64,000 bases of DNA from Catellatospora coxensis. Lineage in GTDB: Bacteria; Actinomycetota; Actinomycetes; Mycobacteriales; Micromonosporaceae. The position numbers were made by a program, and so were the translations under genes. Under the pieces are notes generated by a model that worked only from the letters and a program-made list of their open reading frames with translations, was not told the DNA's origin and did no database searches. The DNA is taken from NCBI RefSeq assembly GCF_016862635.1, contig NZ_BONI01000023.1, positions 1-64,000 on the forward strand. Reading direction: 5' to 3'. Shown one piece after another: positions 22,496-30,600 of this stretch (the first letter of the stretch is position 1; every line of letters starts with the position of its first letter).

Positions 22496-22657
22496 TCAGC
22501 AACCGCAGCCGCAGGCGCAGCCGCAACCGCAGCCGGTGACCGGGGCGAGCTCCGGGTCCTGCGGGGTCAGCTCGCCGGCGTTGCGCATGATCTCGGTGAC
22601 GAGCATGTCCCAGTCGCCGGTGGAGACGTCCTGGACGTCCAGGTCGAGGTGGTTCAT
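22496..22657 (-). CDS. Azole RiPP precursor peptide, 53 aa, core CGCGCACGCGC
   Basis: A short gene ahead of the YcaO enzyme, with a strong GGAGG site (22662-22666) four bases before its ATG. The leader (about residues 1-42) is acidic and helix-prone, beginning MNHLDLDVQDV, like leaders of thiopeptide and linear azole peptides. The core (residues 43-53) is six Cys alternating with Gly or Ala, CGCGCACGCGC, and Cys is the last residue. Every Cys is preceded by Gly or Ala, ideal for thiazole formation. With YcaO and SagB-type enzymes the predicted product is a hexathiazole chain. A metallothionein-like peptide is the alternative reading, but the neighbours argue against it. Confidence 0.93.
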   Translation of the reverse strand: MNHLDLDVQDVSTGDWDMLVTEIMRNAGELTPQDPELAPVTGCGCGCACGCGC

Positions 22658-22677
22658 TCTTCCTCCAAACCAGATCT

Positions 22678-22689
22678 GTTAACAAACCT
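22678..22689. promoter_or_regulatory. 12-bp motif GTTAACAAACCT upstream of the RiPP precursor
   Basis: This 12-mer sits 20 bp ahead of the precursor ATG and recurs exactly, in the same orientation, at 24868-24879 upstream of the GH76 gene. In this GC-rich genome such an AT-rich exact match is unlikely to be chance. It may be a common operator or extended -10 region. Confidence 0.4.
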
Positions 22690-22808
22690 TGCTGAGACCG
22701 TAGCAGCCACTCCCCACCAACGGAAGACTCAAATAGATCATTACCGTCGGTGATCACAGGATCCGATGAGGACGCATAATCCCAGGCAGAGGCCTTGGGC
22801 GGGAATGA

Positions 22809-22845
22809 CTGAGGGGACGGCCACCCCTCAGGACCGTCCCCTCAG
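22809..22845 (-). terminator. Hairpin terminator behind the GH76 gene
   Basis: CTGAGGGGACGG (22809-22820) pairs perfectly with CCGTCCCCTCAG (22834-22845). It lies downstream of the GH76 stop and upstream of the RiPP promoter, insulating the RiPP operon. The remaining 22690-22808 bases hold no gene I can support. Confidence 0.7.
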
Positions 22846-22939
22846 CAGAGCGCGAACCGGCCCGATACGGGCTCGTTCAGCACCACCAACACACCATAAC
22901 GGGAAATCACCGCAAAGCACGTCATCCGTGCCGTGTCGG

Positions 22940-24769
22940 CTACGGAGACTTCGGCGTCGCGGCCAGCAGCGCGCCGAGACCGGAGGCCTGGGTGCGCCAG
23001 TCGCGCGCGTTCGGGGTGCCGCCGGCCCAGCGCTGCCCGATCCGGTTCAGGCTGTCCCGGTCGTACTGCCAGATCGAATCGACCTGCCGCTGGGCGTAGG
23101 TGCGGTACGCGGCAACGCCGGAGGCGTCGGCCAGATCCATCAGATACCGCATGAAGATGCCCTTGAACTGCTTCTGGTTGTCGTCGCAGCTGTTGGCCGG
23201 GTCGCAGGACTCGGTGAGGATGCCCGAGCGGGTCAGCACCGCCGAGTTCATCGCGGCGTCGGCGAGCTGCCGCGCCTGGGTCAGCAGCGACGCGTTGCCG
23301 GTGGCCCGCCACAGCTCGACCGCCCCGCCGATCGCCAACCCCTGGTTGTACGTCCACACGGTCTGCCCGTTGTTCGCGCAGCCCCCGGTGATCCCGTCGT
23401 TGACCAGCCCCGAGCCGTTGATCATGCCGCTCGCGCGGAACCAGTTCCAGCCCGCGTTCGCCCGGCCGAGCCACAGCGTGTCGCCGGCGATGCGGTTGTG
23501 CAGCGCCGCGGTGAGCCGGACGTACAGCCCGATGGTGACCGCGTTCTTGTACGTGCGCTCGCGGTTCCACCAGACCCCGCCGCCGCAGACCCCGTCCCAG
23601 TACGAGTGCATGTAGTTCGCGATGGTCACGGCCGTGTTCAGGAACTTGGCGTCGCGGGTGACGTCGTACGCCTGCACCCAGGCCAGCGCCCACCAGCCGG
23701 TGTCGTCGATCGCGCGGCTGATGAAGTTGCCCTCGATCGCGTCGCCGCTCTTCTGCCCCGCCGGCATCACGCCCTTGTTCAGCTCGTACGTCCGGTCGAT
23801 CAGCCACCGGTAGTCGCTGCGGCCGGTGCGCGCCGACCAGTCCCCCAGCGCGGTGACCGCGACCGCCGAGTTCCACCAGCTCGACGGCCACCACGCGGTG
23901 TCCGTGCGGTACGCGAAGGCCAGCGCGTCCGCGGCGGCGGCCGGCCGGTCGGCGGCGGGCCGGGCCCAGGCGGTGCAGCTGCCGTTCGCGCCGCCGGTGG
24001 CCCGGCCGCAGGCGCGCACCGCCCCGCCGTACAGCAGCGAGCGCGGATCGCGCGTGTTGACCATGGTCGTGCGCACCGAGCCCGCCCCGGCCGGGACGCT
24101 GACCCGCCCCAGCGACGAGCCGCCGGGCCAGGACGCGCCCTCGTCCCACGAGCGGTCCAGCCACACCTCGTCGCCGGCCGTGCCCGAGCCGAGCGTGGCC
24201 CAGGCCAGGCCGCGGTTGTCGATGTGCAGGTCGATGCGGCGGTTGCTGATCGTGGTCCCGGGCACCGGCTGGTTGTCGCCGACCGCGCCGGCCGGGTCCG
24301 CCCCGTCGCAGACGGCGTCGCACACCTTGACGTACACCCAGGCGGTGCAGGTGACCCCGCCCGCGTTGCCGCAGGCGCGGACCATGCCACGCCGGTGCGC
24401 GGCGGGGTCGGCGAGGTTGTACATCAGGGTGCGGGTGCCGGTCCAGGCCGACGGGATGCTCGCCCGGCCGAGCAGGCCGTCCCAGGTGGAGCCGTCGGTC
24501 CAGCTGCGGTCCAGCCACACGGAGTCGCCCACGACGCCGTTGTCGATGCTGCCCCAGGCCATCCGGTCGGCGTCGGAGACGTGCAGGACCAGCCGCCGCC
24601 CGTTGAGGTTGACCTCGGGCACGGGGAAGGTCTCCTGGCGGGCCAGGGACGGATCGCGGGTGTCGCAGTACAGCGCGCACACCGCCGGGGCCGCGCTCGC
24701 CGGGGTCGCGACCACCGTGCCCGCCGCTGCCACCAGCAGCACCGTCATGAGGACTGTCAGCTTGCGCAT
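22940..24769 (-). CDS. Secreted glycoside hydrolase family 76 protein with duplicated N-terminal module
   Basis: A 609-aa exported protein with a Sec signal peptide (MRKLTVLM start, hydrophobic core, cleavage after PASA near residue 29). Two tandem modules of about 110 residues follow, each with a VWLDRSW motif and a CTAW-type ending. The GH76 catalytic domain runs from about residue 260 to the end and contains the IDDTGWW motif whose adjacent Asp pair (near 354-355) is catalytic in alpha-1,6-mannanases. The ATG at 24769 has AGGTGG upstream and was preferred to the GTG at 24778. Likely role: cleavage of alpha-mannan or a related cell-wall glycan. Confidence 0.9.
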   Translation of the reverse strand: MRKLTVLMTVLLVAAAGTVVATPASAAPAVCALYCDTRDPSLARQETFPVPEVNLNGRRLVLHVSDADRMAWGSIDNGVVGDSVWLDRSWTDGSTWDGLLGRASIPSAWTGTRTLMYNLADPAAHRRGMVRACGNAGGVTCTAWVYVKVCDAVCDGADPAGAVGDNQPVPGTTISNRRIDLHIDNRGLAWATLGSGTAGDEVWLDRSWDEGASWPGGSSLGRVSVPAGAGSVRTTMVNTRDPRSLLYGGAVRACGRATGGANGSCTAWARPAADRPAAAADALAFAYRTDTAWWPSSWWNSAVAVTALGDWSARTGRSDYRWLIDRTYELNKGVMPAGQKSGDAIEGNFISRAIDDTGWWALAWVQAYDVTRDAKFLNTAVTIANYMHSYWDGVCGGGVWWNRERTYKNAVTIGLYVRLTAALHNRIAGDTLWLGRANAGWNWFRASGMINGSGLVNDGITGGCANNGQTVWTYNQGLAIGGAVELWRATGNASLLTQARQLADAAMNSAVLTRSGILTESCDPANSCDDNQKQFKGIFMRYLMDLADASGVAAYRTYAQRQVDSIWQYDRDSLNRIGQRWAGGTPNARDWRTQASGLGALLAATPKSP

Positions 24770-24843
24770 CGGTTCCACCTCGCTCCGGCGACCCGGCCGG
24801 AGATCTCACGAGTCCCGGCACGCACGAACAGATTCACGTTGGT

Positions 24844-24879
24844 ATCTGTCGATATCTGTCGATCGAAGTTAACAAACCT
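24844..24879. promoter_or_regulatory. GH76 promoter elements: tandem ATCTGTCGAT and GTTAACAAACCT
   Basis: Two perfect tandem copies of ATCTGTCGAT occupy 24844-24863, followed at 24868-24879 by the 12-mer that also precedes the RiPP precursor gene. They lie in the 212-bp gap between the divergent GH76 and serpin genes, 75 to 110 bp from the GH76 start. Binding of a sugar-responsive repressor is plausible but unproved. Confidence 0.45.
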
Positions 24880-24981
24880 AACCGTTGACTGTCCATGAAA
24901 CGCGCGTGCCACCACGGGCGAACGCAACCAGCGCTGGGGCCAAGACGTCTCACCCTTCGACGACCGACTCCGGAGGCGACC

Positions 24982-26289
24982 ATGCACGCAGATCATCCCG
25001 ACACCGCCACCGCCACCGCCACCCGGCGCGCGTTGCTGCTGGGGCTGGCCGCGGCGGCCGCGCTGCCGCTGGTCGGCTGTGCCGGCGACGACGGGCCGGA
25101 GCTGGTCACCGCCGCGGACGTGGACCGGGTCGCGCCGCCGGCCGACGCCCCGGTCGCGACCTCCGTCGACGGTGTCGCCGCCTTCGGCCACCGCCTGATG
25201 CAGGCGGCCGCCGAACCCGGGGCCAACTTCGTCGCCTCGCCGCTGAGCATCGCGCTCGCCTTCTCGATGGTGCGCGTCGGCGCGGGCAGCACGACCGCGA
25301 AGGAGCTCGACGCCGCCTTCGGCTTCCCGGCGCAGGGACGCGACGAGGCGTACAACGCGATCAGCGGGCAGCTCGCCACCGTGGACATCCCGCCGAAGCC
25401 GAAGAAAGGCCCGCGCGACCCGAGCGCCAAGCGCACCCCACCGGTGGTGAGCATCGGCAACGCCCTGTTCCCCCAGCAGGGCTTCCAGGTCGGCGAAGCC
25501 TTCCTCCGCACGCTGGCCGAGCAGTACGCCGCGGGCGTCCGCCCGGTCGACTTCGGCGGCGACGCCGCCGACCAGATCAACACGTGGGTGGACCGCCAGA
25601 CCGCGGGCCGGATCGCGAAGGTGTTCGACAGCCTGCCGGCGACCACGAAACTGGTGCTGGCCAACACCGTCTACTTCAAGGCGGACTGGCACAGCTACTT
25701 CCTCGACGTGGCCGACGCCGCCTTCACCAAGGCCGACGGGACGGTCGTCCGCACCCCGACGATGCGCAACGGCCTGCGCATCCGGTATGCCGAGACCGCC
25801 GGCATCGCCGCGATCGAACTGCCCTACGCCGAAGGCCCCTACGCGATGTGGCTGATGCTCCCGCCGTCGGGAGGAAAGCCGGAGGACGCGCTGGCGCACC
25901 AGGTGCTGGCCCGGTTGCGCGACTCGTTCACCGAGCTGCAGGTCGACGTCGCCGTCCCCAAATGGGACTTCGACTTCTCCATCGACCTCCGCACGACCCT
26001 GGCCAAGCTCGGCGTGAGCGCCGCGTTCGACGCCGGCGCCGACTTCGACGGCATCGCACCCGGGCTGTTCATCTCCGCCGCGGTGCACAAGGCGAACATC
26101 ACCGTCGACGAGTACGGGACCGAGGCCGCCGCCGTCACGGGCTTGGCCATGGCGATGAGCGGCCCTCCGCCCACGCAGGCGACGTTCGTCGCCGACCGGC
26201 CGTTCGCGTTCGCCGTCGTCGGCGGCAAGGACCGCGTCCCGCTGTTCATCGGCCGGGTCAGCGACCCGTCGGCCAAGCGATCGAGCTGA
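24982..26289 (+). CDS. Serpin-family lipoprotein protease inhibitor
   Basis: A 435-aa serpin with an N-terminal lipoprotein signal: RRALLLG, a hydrophobic stretch, then the lipobox LVGC with C33 as the lipidated residue. Serpin landmarks include NFVASPLSIALAFSMV, NTWVDRQTAGRI and TKLVLANTVYFKADW. The reactive-loop hinge DEYGTEAAAVTG begins near residue 375 and is short-chain and Ala-rich, as in inhibitory serpins, and VADRPFAFAVV follows. The GGAGG site supports the ATG at 24982. It would sit on the outer face of the membrane and trap serine proteases there. It is divergent from the GH76 gene. Confidence 0.93.
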   Translation: MHADHPDTATATATRRALLLGLAAAAALPLVGCAGDDGPELVTAADVDRVAPPADAPVATSVDGVAAFGHRLMQAAAEPGANFVASPLSIALAFSMVRVGAGSTTAKELDAAFGFPAQGRDEAYNAISGQLATVDIPPKPKKGPRDPSAKRTPPVVSIGNALFPQQGFQVGEAFLRTLAEQYAAGVRPVDFGGDAADQINTWVDRQTAGRIAKVFDSLPATTKLVLANTVYFKADWHSYFLDVADAAFTKADGTVVRTPTMRNGLRIRYAETAGIAAIELPYAEGPYAMWLMLPPSGGKPEDALAHQVLARLRDSFTELQVDVAVPKWDFDFSIDLRTTLAKLGVSAAFDAGADFDGIAPGLFISAAVHKANITVDEYGTEAAAVTGLAMAMSGPPPTQATFVADRPFAFAVVGGKDRVPLFIGRVSDPSAKRSS

Positions 26290-26297
26290 CGCCGCCC

Positions 26298-27509
26298 TCA
26301 GAACCAGTGCAGGCAGTGCGGGGTGCGCTCGGCGCGGAACAGGGCGTCGGCGAGCCTGACCGCGTCCGCGTCGTGGGCCTGGATGTGGCCGGCTCGCACG
26401 AGCGAGCTGGGCGCGGTGCCGCCGAGGTAGACCGAGCCCAGGTCGCGCACGCCCAGGGACAGGTCGGGCGCGCGGTCCGTCGGGACGCAGTCGGCCTTGC
26501 CGTCCCGGACGGTCAGCAGGTAGCGGCCGTGCTCGCCGAGGAACGGGTCGGCGACGCCGAGGACCAGCTCGCCGTCGGTGAACCAGCCCCGCGCGGTCAG
26601 GGCGCGCGGGATGTCCAGCAGCCGCACCCAGAGCCAGTCGGTGTCGTTGCCGACCTCGGCGGCACGGTAGTCCGCGAGCTGCCAGCGCAGCGGGTGCTCG
26701 GGCGGGAAGTGCTTGAACACGACCTTGGTGGTCAGGTCGTGTCCGAGCACGAACCGGGCCAGGGCCGTGAAGACGGCATCGTCGGCGGCGATGGTCTCGT
26801 CGACCGTCAGGACGCCGCCCTCGCCGAGCGCGTAGCTGGCGTACCCGTCCGGCACCCCGTCGGGGGCACGGTGCACGGCGACGTAGCGCGGGGTCGCGGC
26901 GATCGGGGGCTGACCCGCGCGCAGCTCCCACCAGCGGTGCGGGCGGGACAGCGCGCCGGGCAGCGTACGGCGGTACCGGTCGTAGACCTCTTCCAGGATC
27001 TCGGCGCAGTCGGCGCTGCGCAGCAGCTCGACGGAACCGGTCGCCGTGGCGGCGGGCGCCCGGGGCGGGACGAAGGCGGCCTGGTGGCGTTGCACCGTCA
27101 GCCGTTTCGTGTACGTCGCCGGTCCGTAGCCGAAGCGGCCGTAGATCGGGGCCTCGGAGGCCAGCAGCACGGCGAGGAACTCCCCGCGGGCCCGCAGCTC
27201 GGCGAGCTGGCGCCGCATCATCGCGCTGAGCACGCCCTGGCGGCGGTGCGTGGGCAGGACGCCGACGAAGGTCACCCCGGCGGCCGGGGCGATGATCTCA
27301 CCGGGCAGGGTGAGCTCGAAGGAGTACGCGCCGGCGGTGCCGACGGGCCGCCCGTCCGCCGTCACGGCGAGCAGGTTGCGGTCCATCTCGAGAGCCGACC
27401 ACCACACCCCGCGGCCCTCGGTCGGGGTGTCGGGGAAGCGCCCGAACGCGGCGTGGAGGGTGTCGACGAAGACGTCGAGGTCCTGGTCGGTCGTAGGACG
27501 GATCTCCAT
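26298..27509 (-). CDS. Eis-family GNAT N-acetyltransferase
   Basis: A 403-aa protein of the enhanced-intracellular-survival family: an N-terminal GNAT domain with the acetyl-CoA loop VLPTHRRQGVLSAMM, a middle GNAT-like domain, and a C-terminal sterol-carrier-like domain ending in the conserved Phe carboxylate (HCLHWF). YGRFGYGPAT is also a family signature. Eis homologues multiply acetylate aminoglycosides and other polyamines or lysines. It overlaps nothing and is convergent with the serpin gene 8 bp away. An antibiotic-inactivating role is possible but not shown. Confidence 0.9.
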   Translation of the reverse strand: MEIRPTTDQDLDVFVDTLHAAFGRFPDTPTEGRGVWWSALEMDRNLLAVTADGRPVGTAGAYSFELTLPGEIIAPAAGVTFVGVLPTHRRQGVLSAMMRRQLAELRARGEFLAVLLASEAPIYGRFGYGPATYTKRLTVQRHQAAFVPPRAPAATATGSVELLRSADCAEILEEVYDRYRRTLPGALSRPHRWWELRAGQPPIAATPRYVAVHRAPDGVPDGYASYALGEGGVLTVDETIAADDAVFTALARFVLGHDLTTKVVFKHFPPEHPLRWQLADYRAAEVGNDTDWLWVRLLDIPRALTARGWFTDGELVLGVADPFLGEHGRYLLTVRDGKADCVPTDRAPDLSLGVRDLGSVYLGGTAPSSLVRAGHIQAHDADAVRLADALFRAERTPHCLHWF

Positions 27510-27661
27510 GGTGCCGCCGCCTTCCTGGGTGCCGGTGCCACGTCTCGTGGTGCCGCGCCACAGTGCGGCCTCGGCCCGTGGCCGGGCAAGTGAATCACCG
27601 CCGGGCGCGGCGAATCCGACATAGTGTGGACGAACCTGACACAGGGAGGGCGGCCACCCCG

Positions 27662-28399
27662 ATGAGCTTCAGCGACGAGGTGCGCGCGGCCTTCCGGCGC
27701 GGCGAGACCGATGCCGTGGTGCGCATGAGCCAGGCCGAGATCGTCAGGGCGCAGGCGGCCGCGGACCTGGCCGGTGAGGTGGAGGCCAGGTATGCCCTGG
27801 CGCGGGTGGCCATCCGCGGCGGCGATCTGGCGGGCGGCGAGGTCCGGGCCCGCGAGGCGCTCGCGGTCGCGCTGCGCTCCGGGGACCGCGCCCTGGAGGA
27901 GCGGCCGAGGCACGTGCTGGCGGCGGTGGCGCGGATGTCGGGCGACCTGGCCCGCGCCCGGGACCTGTACCGGGAGAACATCGCGCTCAACGAGACCCTG
28001 GGCCGGCCCGAGGTCGTCAACTCGGAGTACCACAATCTCGCGTTCTGCGAGCTGGGGCTCGGCGATATCGATACGGCGAGAAGGCTGTTCGCGGCGGGCC
28101 GGGAGCGGGTCTTCCGGCACGGCTGGGCGGAGTTCGTGCCGTACGTCTGCGTGGCCGGCGTGGCGCTCGCCTCCGCCGAGGGTGATCATGCGCGGGCGGC
28201 GCTCCTGGTGGGCGTCGCGGACGCGGCGTTCGCCGCGCTCGGGCAGGTGCCCGATCCCGATGACGCGGCCGACCTGGCCAAGGCGCGGGCGGCCGCGACC
28301 GGGACGCTGGGTCCGGCCGCCTTCGCCGAGCGGTACGCGCGGGGTCAGGCGCTTGATCCGCGCGAAGCGTTCGATGACGGCGGGACCTCCGACACATGA
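27662..28399 (+). CDS. Tetratricopeptide-repeat protein
   Basis: A 245-aa cytoplasmic, Ala-rich helical protein. Repeating units such as ARYALARVAIRGGDLAGGEV, AAVARMSGDLARARDLYREN and HNLAFCELGLGDIDTARRLF carry the TPR pattern of small and large hydrophobic positions with G-D turns. It probably serves as a protein-interaction module. No catalytic motif is seen. The start at 27662 has only a distant GGGAGG, so a slightly different start is possible. Confidence 0.75.
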   Translation: MSFSDEVRAAFRRGETDAVVRMSQAEIVRAQAAADLAGEVEARYALARVAIRGGDLAGGEVRAREALAVALRSGDRALEERPRHVLAAVARMSGDLARARDLYRENIALNETLGRPEVVNSEYHNLAFCELGLGDIDTARRLFAAGRERVFRHGWAEFVPYVCVAGVALASAEGDHARAALLVGVADAAFAALGQVPDPDDAADLAKARAAATGTLGPAAFAERYARGQALDPREAFDDGGTSDT

Positions 28400-28444
28400 C
28401 CCAACGACGTCATACGATTACACCTCGTAAGGGAGGTGGGGTCG

Positions 28445-29134
28445 ATGAAGGTTCTGATGGTGATCACCTCACATGATCAGCTTGGTGACACCGGCCGCAA
28501 GACGGGTTTCTGGCTCGAGGAACTCGCCGCGCCGTACTACCGCTTCCGGGACGCCGGCTGGGATGTGACGCTGGCGTCACCGCTCGGCGGACGTCCGCCG
28601 CTGGACCCGAAGAGCAACGAACCGGATTTCCAGACCGACCTGACCCGCCGGTTCGAGGCCGACGCGGCCGCGGAAGCCCAGCTCGACACCACGCTGCGCC
28701 TGGACTCGGTGTCCGCCGACGACTTCGACACCGTGTTCTACCCGGGCGGGCACGGGCCGATGTGGGACCTGGCCGAGGACCCCACGTCGATCGCGCTGAT
28801 CGAGCAGGTCGTCCATTCGGGCAAGGCGATGGCGCTGGTGTGCCACGCCCCGGGCGCGCTGCGGCACACCAAGACGCCCGAGGGCACTCCCCTGGTGGCC
28901 GGCCGGAAGGTCACCGGCTTCACCGACACCGAGGAGGAGGCGGTGGGCCTGACGAAGGTCGTGCCGTTCCTGGTCGAGGACGAGCTCGTCGCCAAGGGGG
29001 CCCACTTCAGCAAGGCCGACGACTGGCAGCCGTACGTGGTGACCGACGGCCTGCTCGTCACCGGCCAGAACCCGGCGTCCTCGGGCCCGGCGGCCGACCA
29101 GCTGATCGCCCTGGTCGAGAAGATCAAGAAATAG
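28445..29134 (+). CDS. DJ-1/PfpI family protein (Hsp31-like)
   Basis: A 229-aa protein of the class I glutamine amidotransferase-like superfamily. The nucleophile elbow is ALVCHAPGAL with Cys near residue 136, preceded by YPGGHGPMWDL; the conserved Glu is in GFWLEE. This pattern matches Hsp31/GATase1 members that act as glyoxalase III, deglycase or chaperones. GGAGG lies 8 bases before the ATG at 28445, which was preferred over an upstream GTG. It is followed by a convergent terminator. Confidence 0.9.
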   Translation: MKVLMVITSHDQLGDTGRKTGFWLEELAAPYYRFRDAGWDVTLASPLGGRPPLDPKSNEPDFQTDLTRRFEADAAAEAQLDTTLRLDSVSADDFDTVFYPGGHGPMWDLAEDPTSIALIEQVVHSGKAMALVCHAPGALRHTKTPEGTPLVAGRKVTGFTDTEEEAVGLTKVVPFLVEDELVAKGAHFSKADDWQPYVVTDGLLVTGQNPASSGPAADQLIALVEKIKK

Positions 29135-29143
29135 GCGCACCGC

Positions 29144-29176
29144 CCCGGTCGGCACGCGCCTCGCGTGCCGACCGGG
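29144..29176. terminator. Bidirectional terminator, 15-bp stem
   Basis: CCCGGTCGGCACGCG (29144-29158) pairs perfectly with CGCGTGCCGACCGGG (29162-29176) across a 3-base loop, between the convergent DJ-1-type gene and the beta-propeller gene. Confidence 0.8.
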
Positions 29177-29184
29177 CGATGCGC

Positions 29185-30600
29185 CTAGCCGCCGTCCTGG
29201 GCGGGCCGCGGCGCTTCGACACCCGTCCGGCGACGCCGGACCCGGCGTCGCACCAGCCAGGTCACCGCGGCCAGGACGGCGACCGTCACGAGCGCCGCGA
29301 CCTGGAAGCCGACGGGCCACGGCCCGCGGTCGGCCGGCTCGGCCGGGCGCGTGCCCAGCCCCGGCAGCAGTCCCGCGGCGACCGAGATCTCGTACGGCAC
29401 GCAGCGCTGCAGGCCGAACTCACACCGGTAGGAGTCGTCGAACCGGCTCAGCACCCGGGCCGGGCTCCCGTCGAGGGGCACCGCCGACAGCGCGCCGGTG
29501 TCGGAGCCGTAGTCCCAGGCGTGGCCCAGCACCTCGGTGTCGGACAGCCAGCCCAGGAACGTCTCGGTGTCAGCGGTGCCGCGCAGCACCGACGGCTCGG
29601 CGAGGCTGACCGTACGCACCGCGCCGGACGTCCCCGAGTCGAAGATGTAGACGCGTTGGCTGTCCAGGCCCTCGGACCGCCACGGCACCACGGCCAGCAG
29701 CAGCCCCGACGGCGACCAGGCGTTGTGCACGGTGATCCCGTACCCCTGCGGCACCATCACCTCCCGCTGCCGCTGCCCGTCCAGCCCGACCAGCCAGGTC
29801 CGCAGCTCGGACTGCACCACGAGCCGCCGCCCGTCGGGGGCGAACGCGGCGGCCGACACCGGCACGATCCCGGTCCCGGTGGCCTGCCCGGTACGCAGGT
29901 CCAGCAGCATCAGCTCGCCGTGCCCGGTGGCGTACCACTCGACGTAGCGGCCGGCGTCCCGGGCCGCCTCCGCGGCGATCGGCGTCATGTCGACGATCGA
30001 GTACGCCAGGGTGTTGCCGTCCGGGGACAGCGCCAGCGGCACGACCCCGCCGGGCCGGGGCACCGGCACCTGGCGGGTCAGCCCCGTCTCCAGGTCGACG
30101 ACCCGCACCTCGGCGACCTCGCGGTCGGGTTCGGACAGCACGACGGTGCGCCCGTCCGGGGACAGCAGCCACGGCTTGGTGCGCTCGGGCGCGGCGTCGA
30201 GCTGCCGGTAGACCTCGGCGTCGGCGCCCAGCACGAGCGTCTGGTAGGTGCGGAACATCTCGCTGTTGCCGTACCCGTACAGCAGCAGCGCCCGTCCGGG
30301 CGGGGCGGCGCTCACCGAACCGGTCAGCGGCGAGTATCCGGCGATCCGGTCGGGCAGGCCGGCCGCCTTGCCCGGCGACGGCCGCGCGGGTGCCGCGTCC
30401 CGGCCGCCGGCGGGCAGGAGCAGCGCTCCGGTGCCCAGCAGCAGGGCCACGACCGCGCACAGGGCGGCGGTGGCGCGACGCCGCCGGACGTCGCGCCGGG
30501 CGGCCGGCACCAAGCCCTCCAGCAGGCCGGGCGGCAGCGGCGGCTCGGGGTCGGGCGGGGCTGCGGTCAGCAGGGCCGCGATCTGCTGGTCGTCGTTCAC
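29185..30600 (-). CDS. Membrane-anchored beta-propeller (WD40-like/PD40) protein, partner of sigma factor
   Basis: A 471-aa protein starting with GTG, overlapping the sigma-factor stop by 4 bases. A cytoplasmic N-terminal tail of about 45 residues is followed by one TM helix (ALCAVVALLLGTGALLL). An extracytoplasmic domain follows with repeated LSPDG and APDG motifs typical of PD40/WD40-like blades, then a second TM helix near the C-terminus (GFQVAALVTVAVLAAVTWLV) and a basic tail. Co-transcription with a SigE-family sigma factor suggests it senses a signal or controls the sigma factor, although no zinc anti-sigma motif is visible. Confidence 0.8.
   Translation of the reverse strand: MNDDQQIAALLTAAPPDPEPPLPPGLLEGLVPAARRDVRRRRATAALCAVVALLLGTGALLLPAGGRDAAPARPSPGKAAGLPDRIAGYSPLTGSVSAAPPGRALLLYGYGNSEMFRTYQTLVLGADAEVYRQLDAAPERTKPWLLSPDGRTVVLSEPDREVAEVRVVDLETGLTRQVPVPRPGGVVPLALSPDGNTLAYSIVDMTPIAAEAARDAGRYVEWYATGHGELMLLDLRTGQATGTGIVPVSAAAFAPDGRRLVVQSELRTWLVGLDGQRQREVMVPQGYGITVHNAWSPSGLLLAVVPWRSEGLDSQRVYIFDSGTSGAVRTVSLAEPSVLRGTADTETFLGWLSDTEVLGHAWDYGSDTGALSAVPLDGSPARVLSRFDDSYRCEFGLQRCVPYEISVAAGLLPGLGTRPAEPADRGPWPVGFQVAALVTVAVLAAVTWLVRRRVRRRRTGVEAPRPAQDGG

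Noticed and set aside
22496-22657. Reading the Cys-rich peptide as a metallothionein
   Set aside because: Alternating Cys-Gly could bind metal, but the leader-core layout, strong ribosome site and immediate YcaO, E1-like and SagB-type neighbours favour a RiPP precursor.
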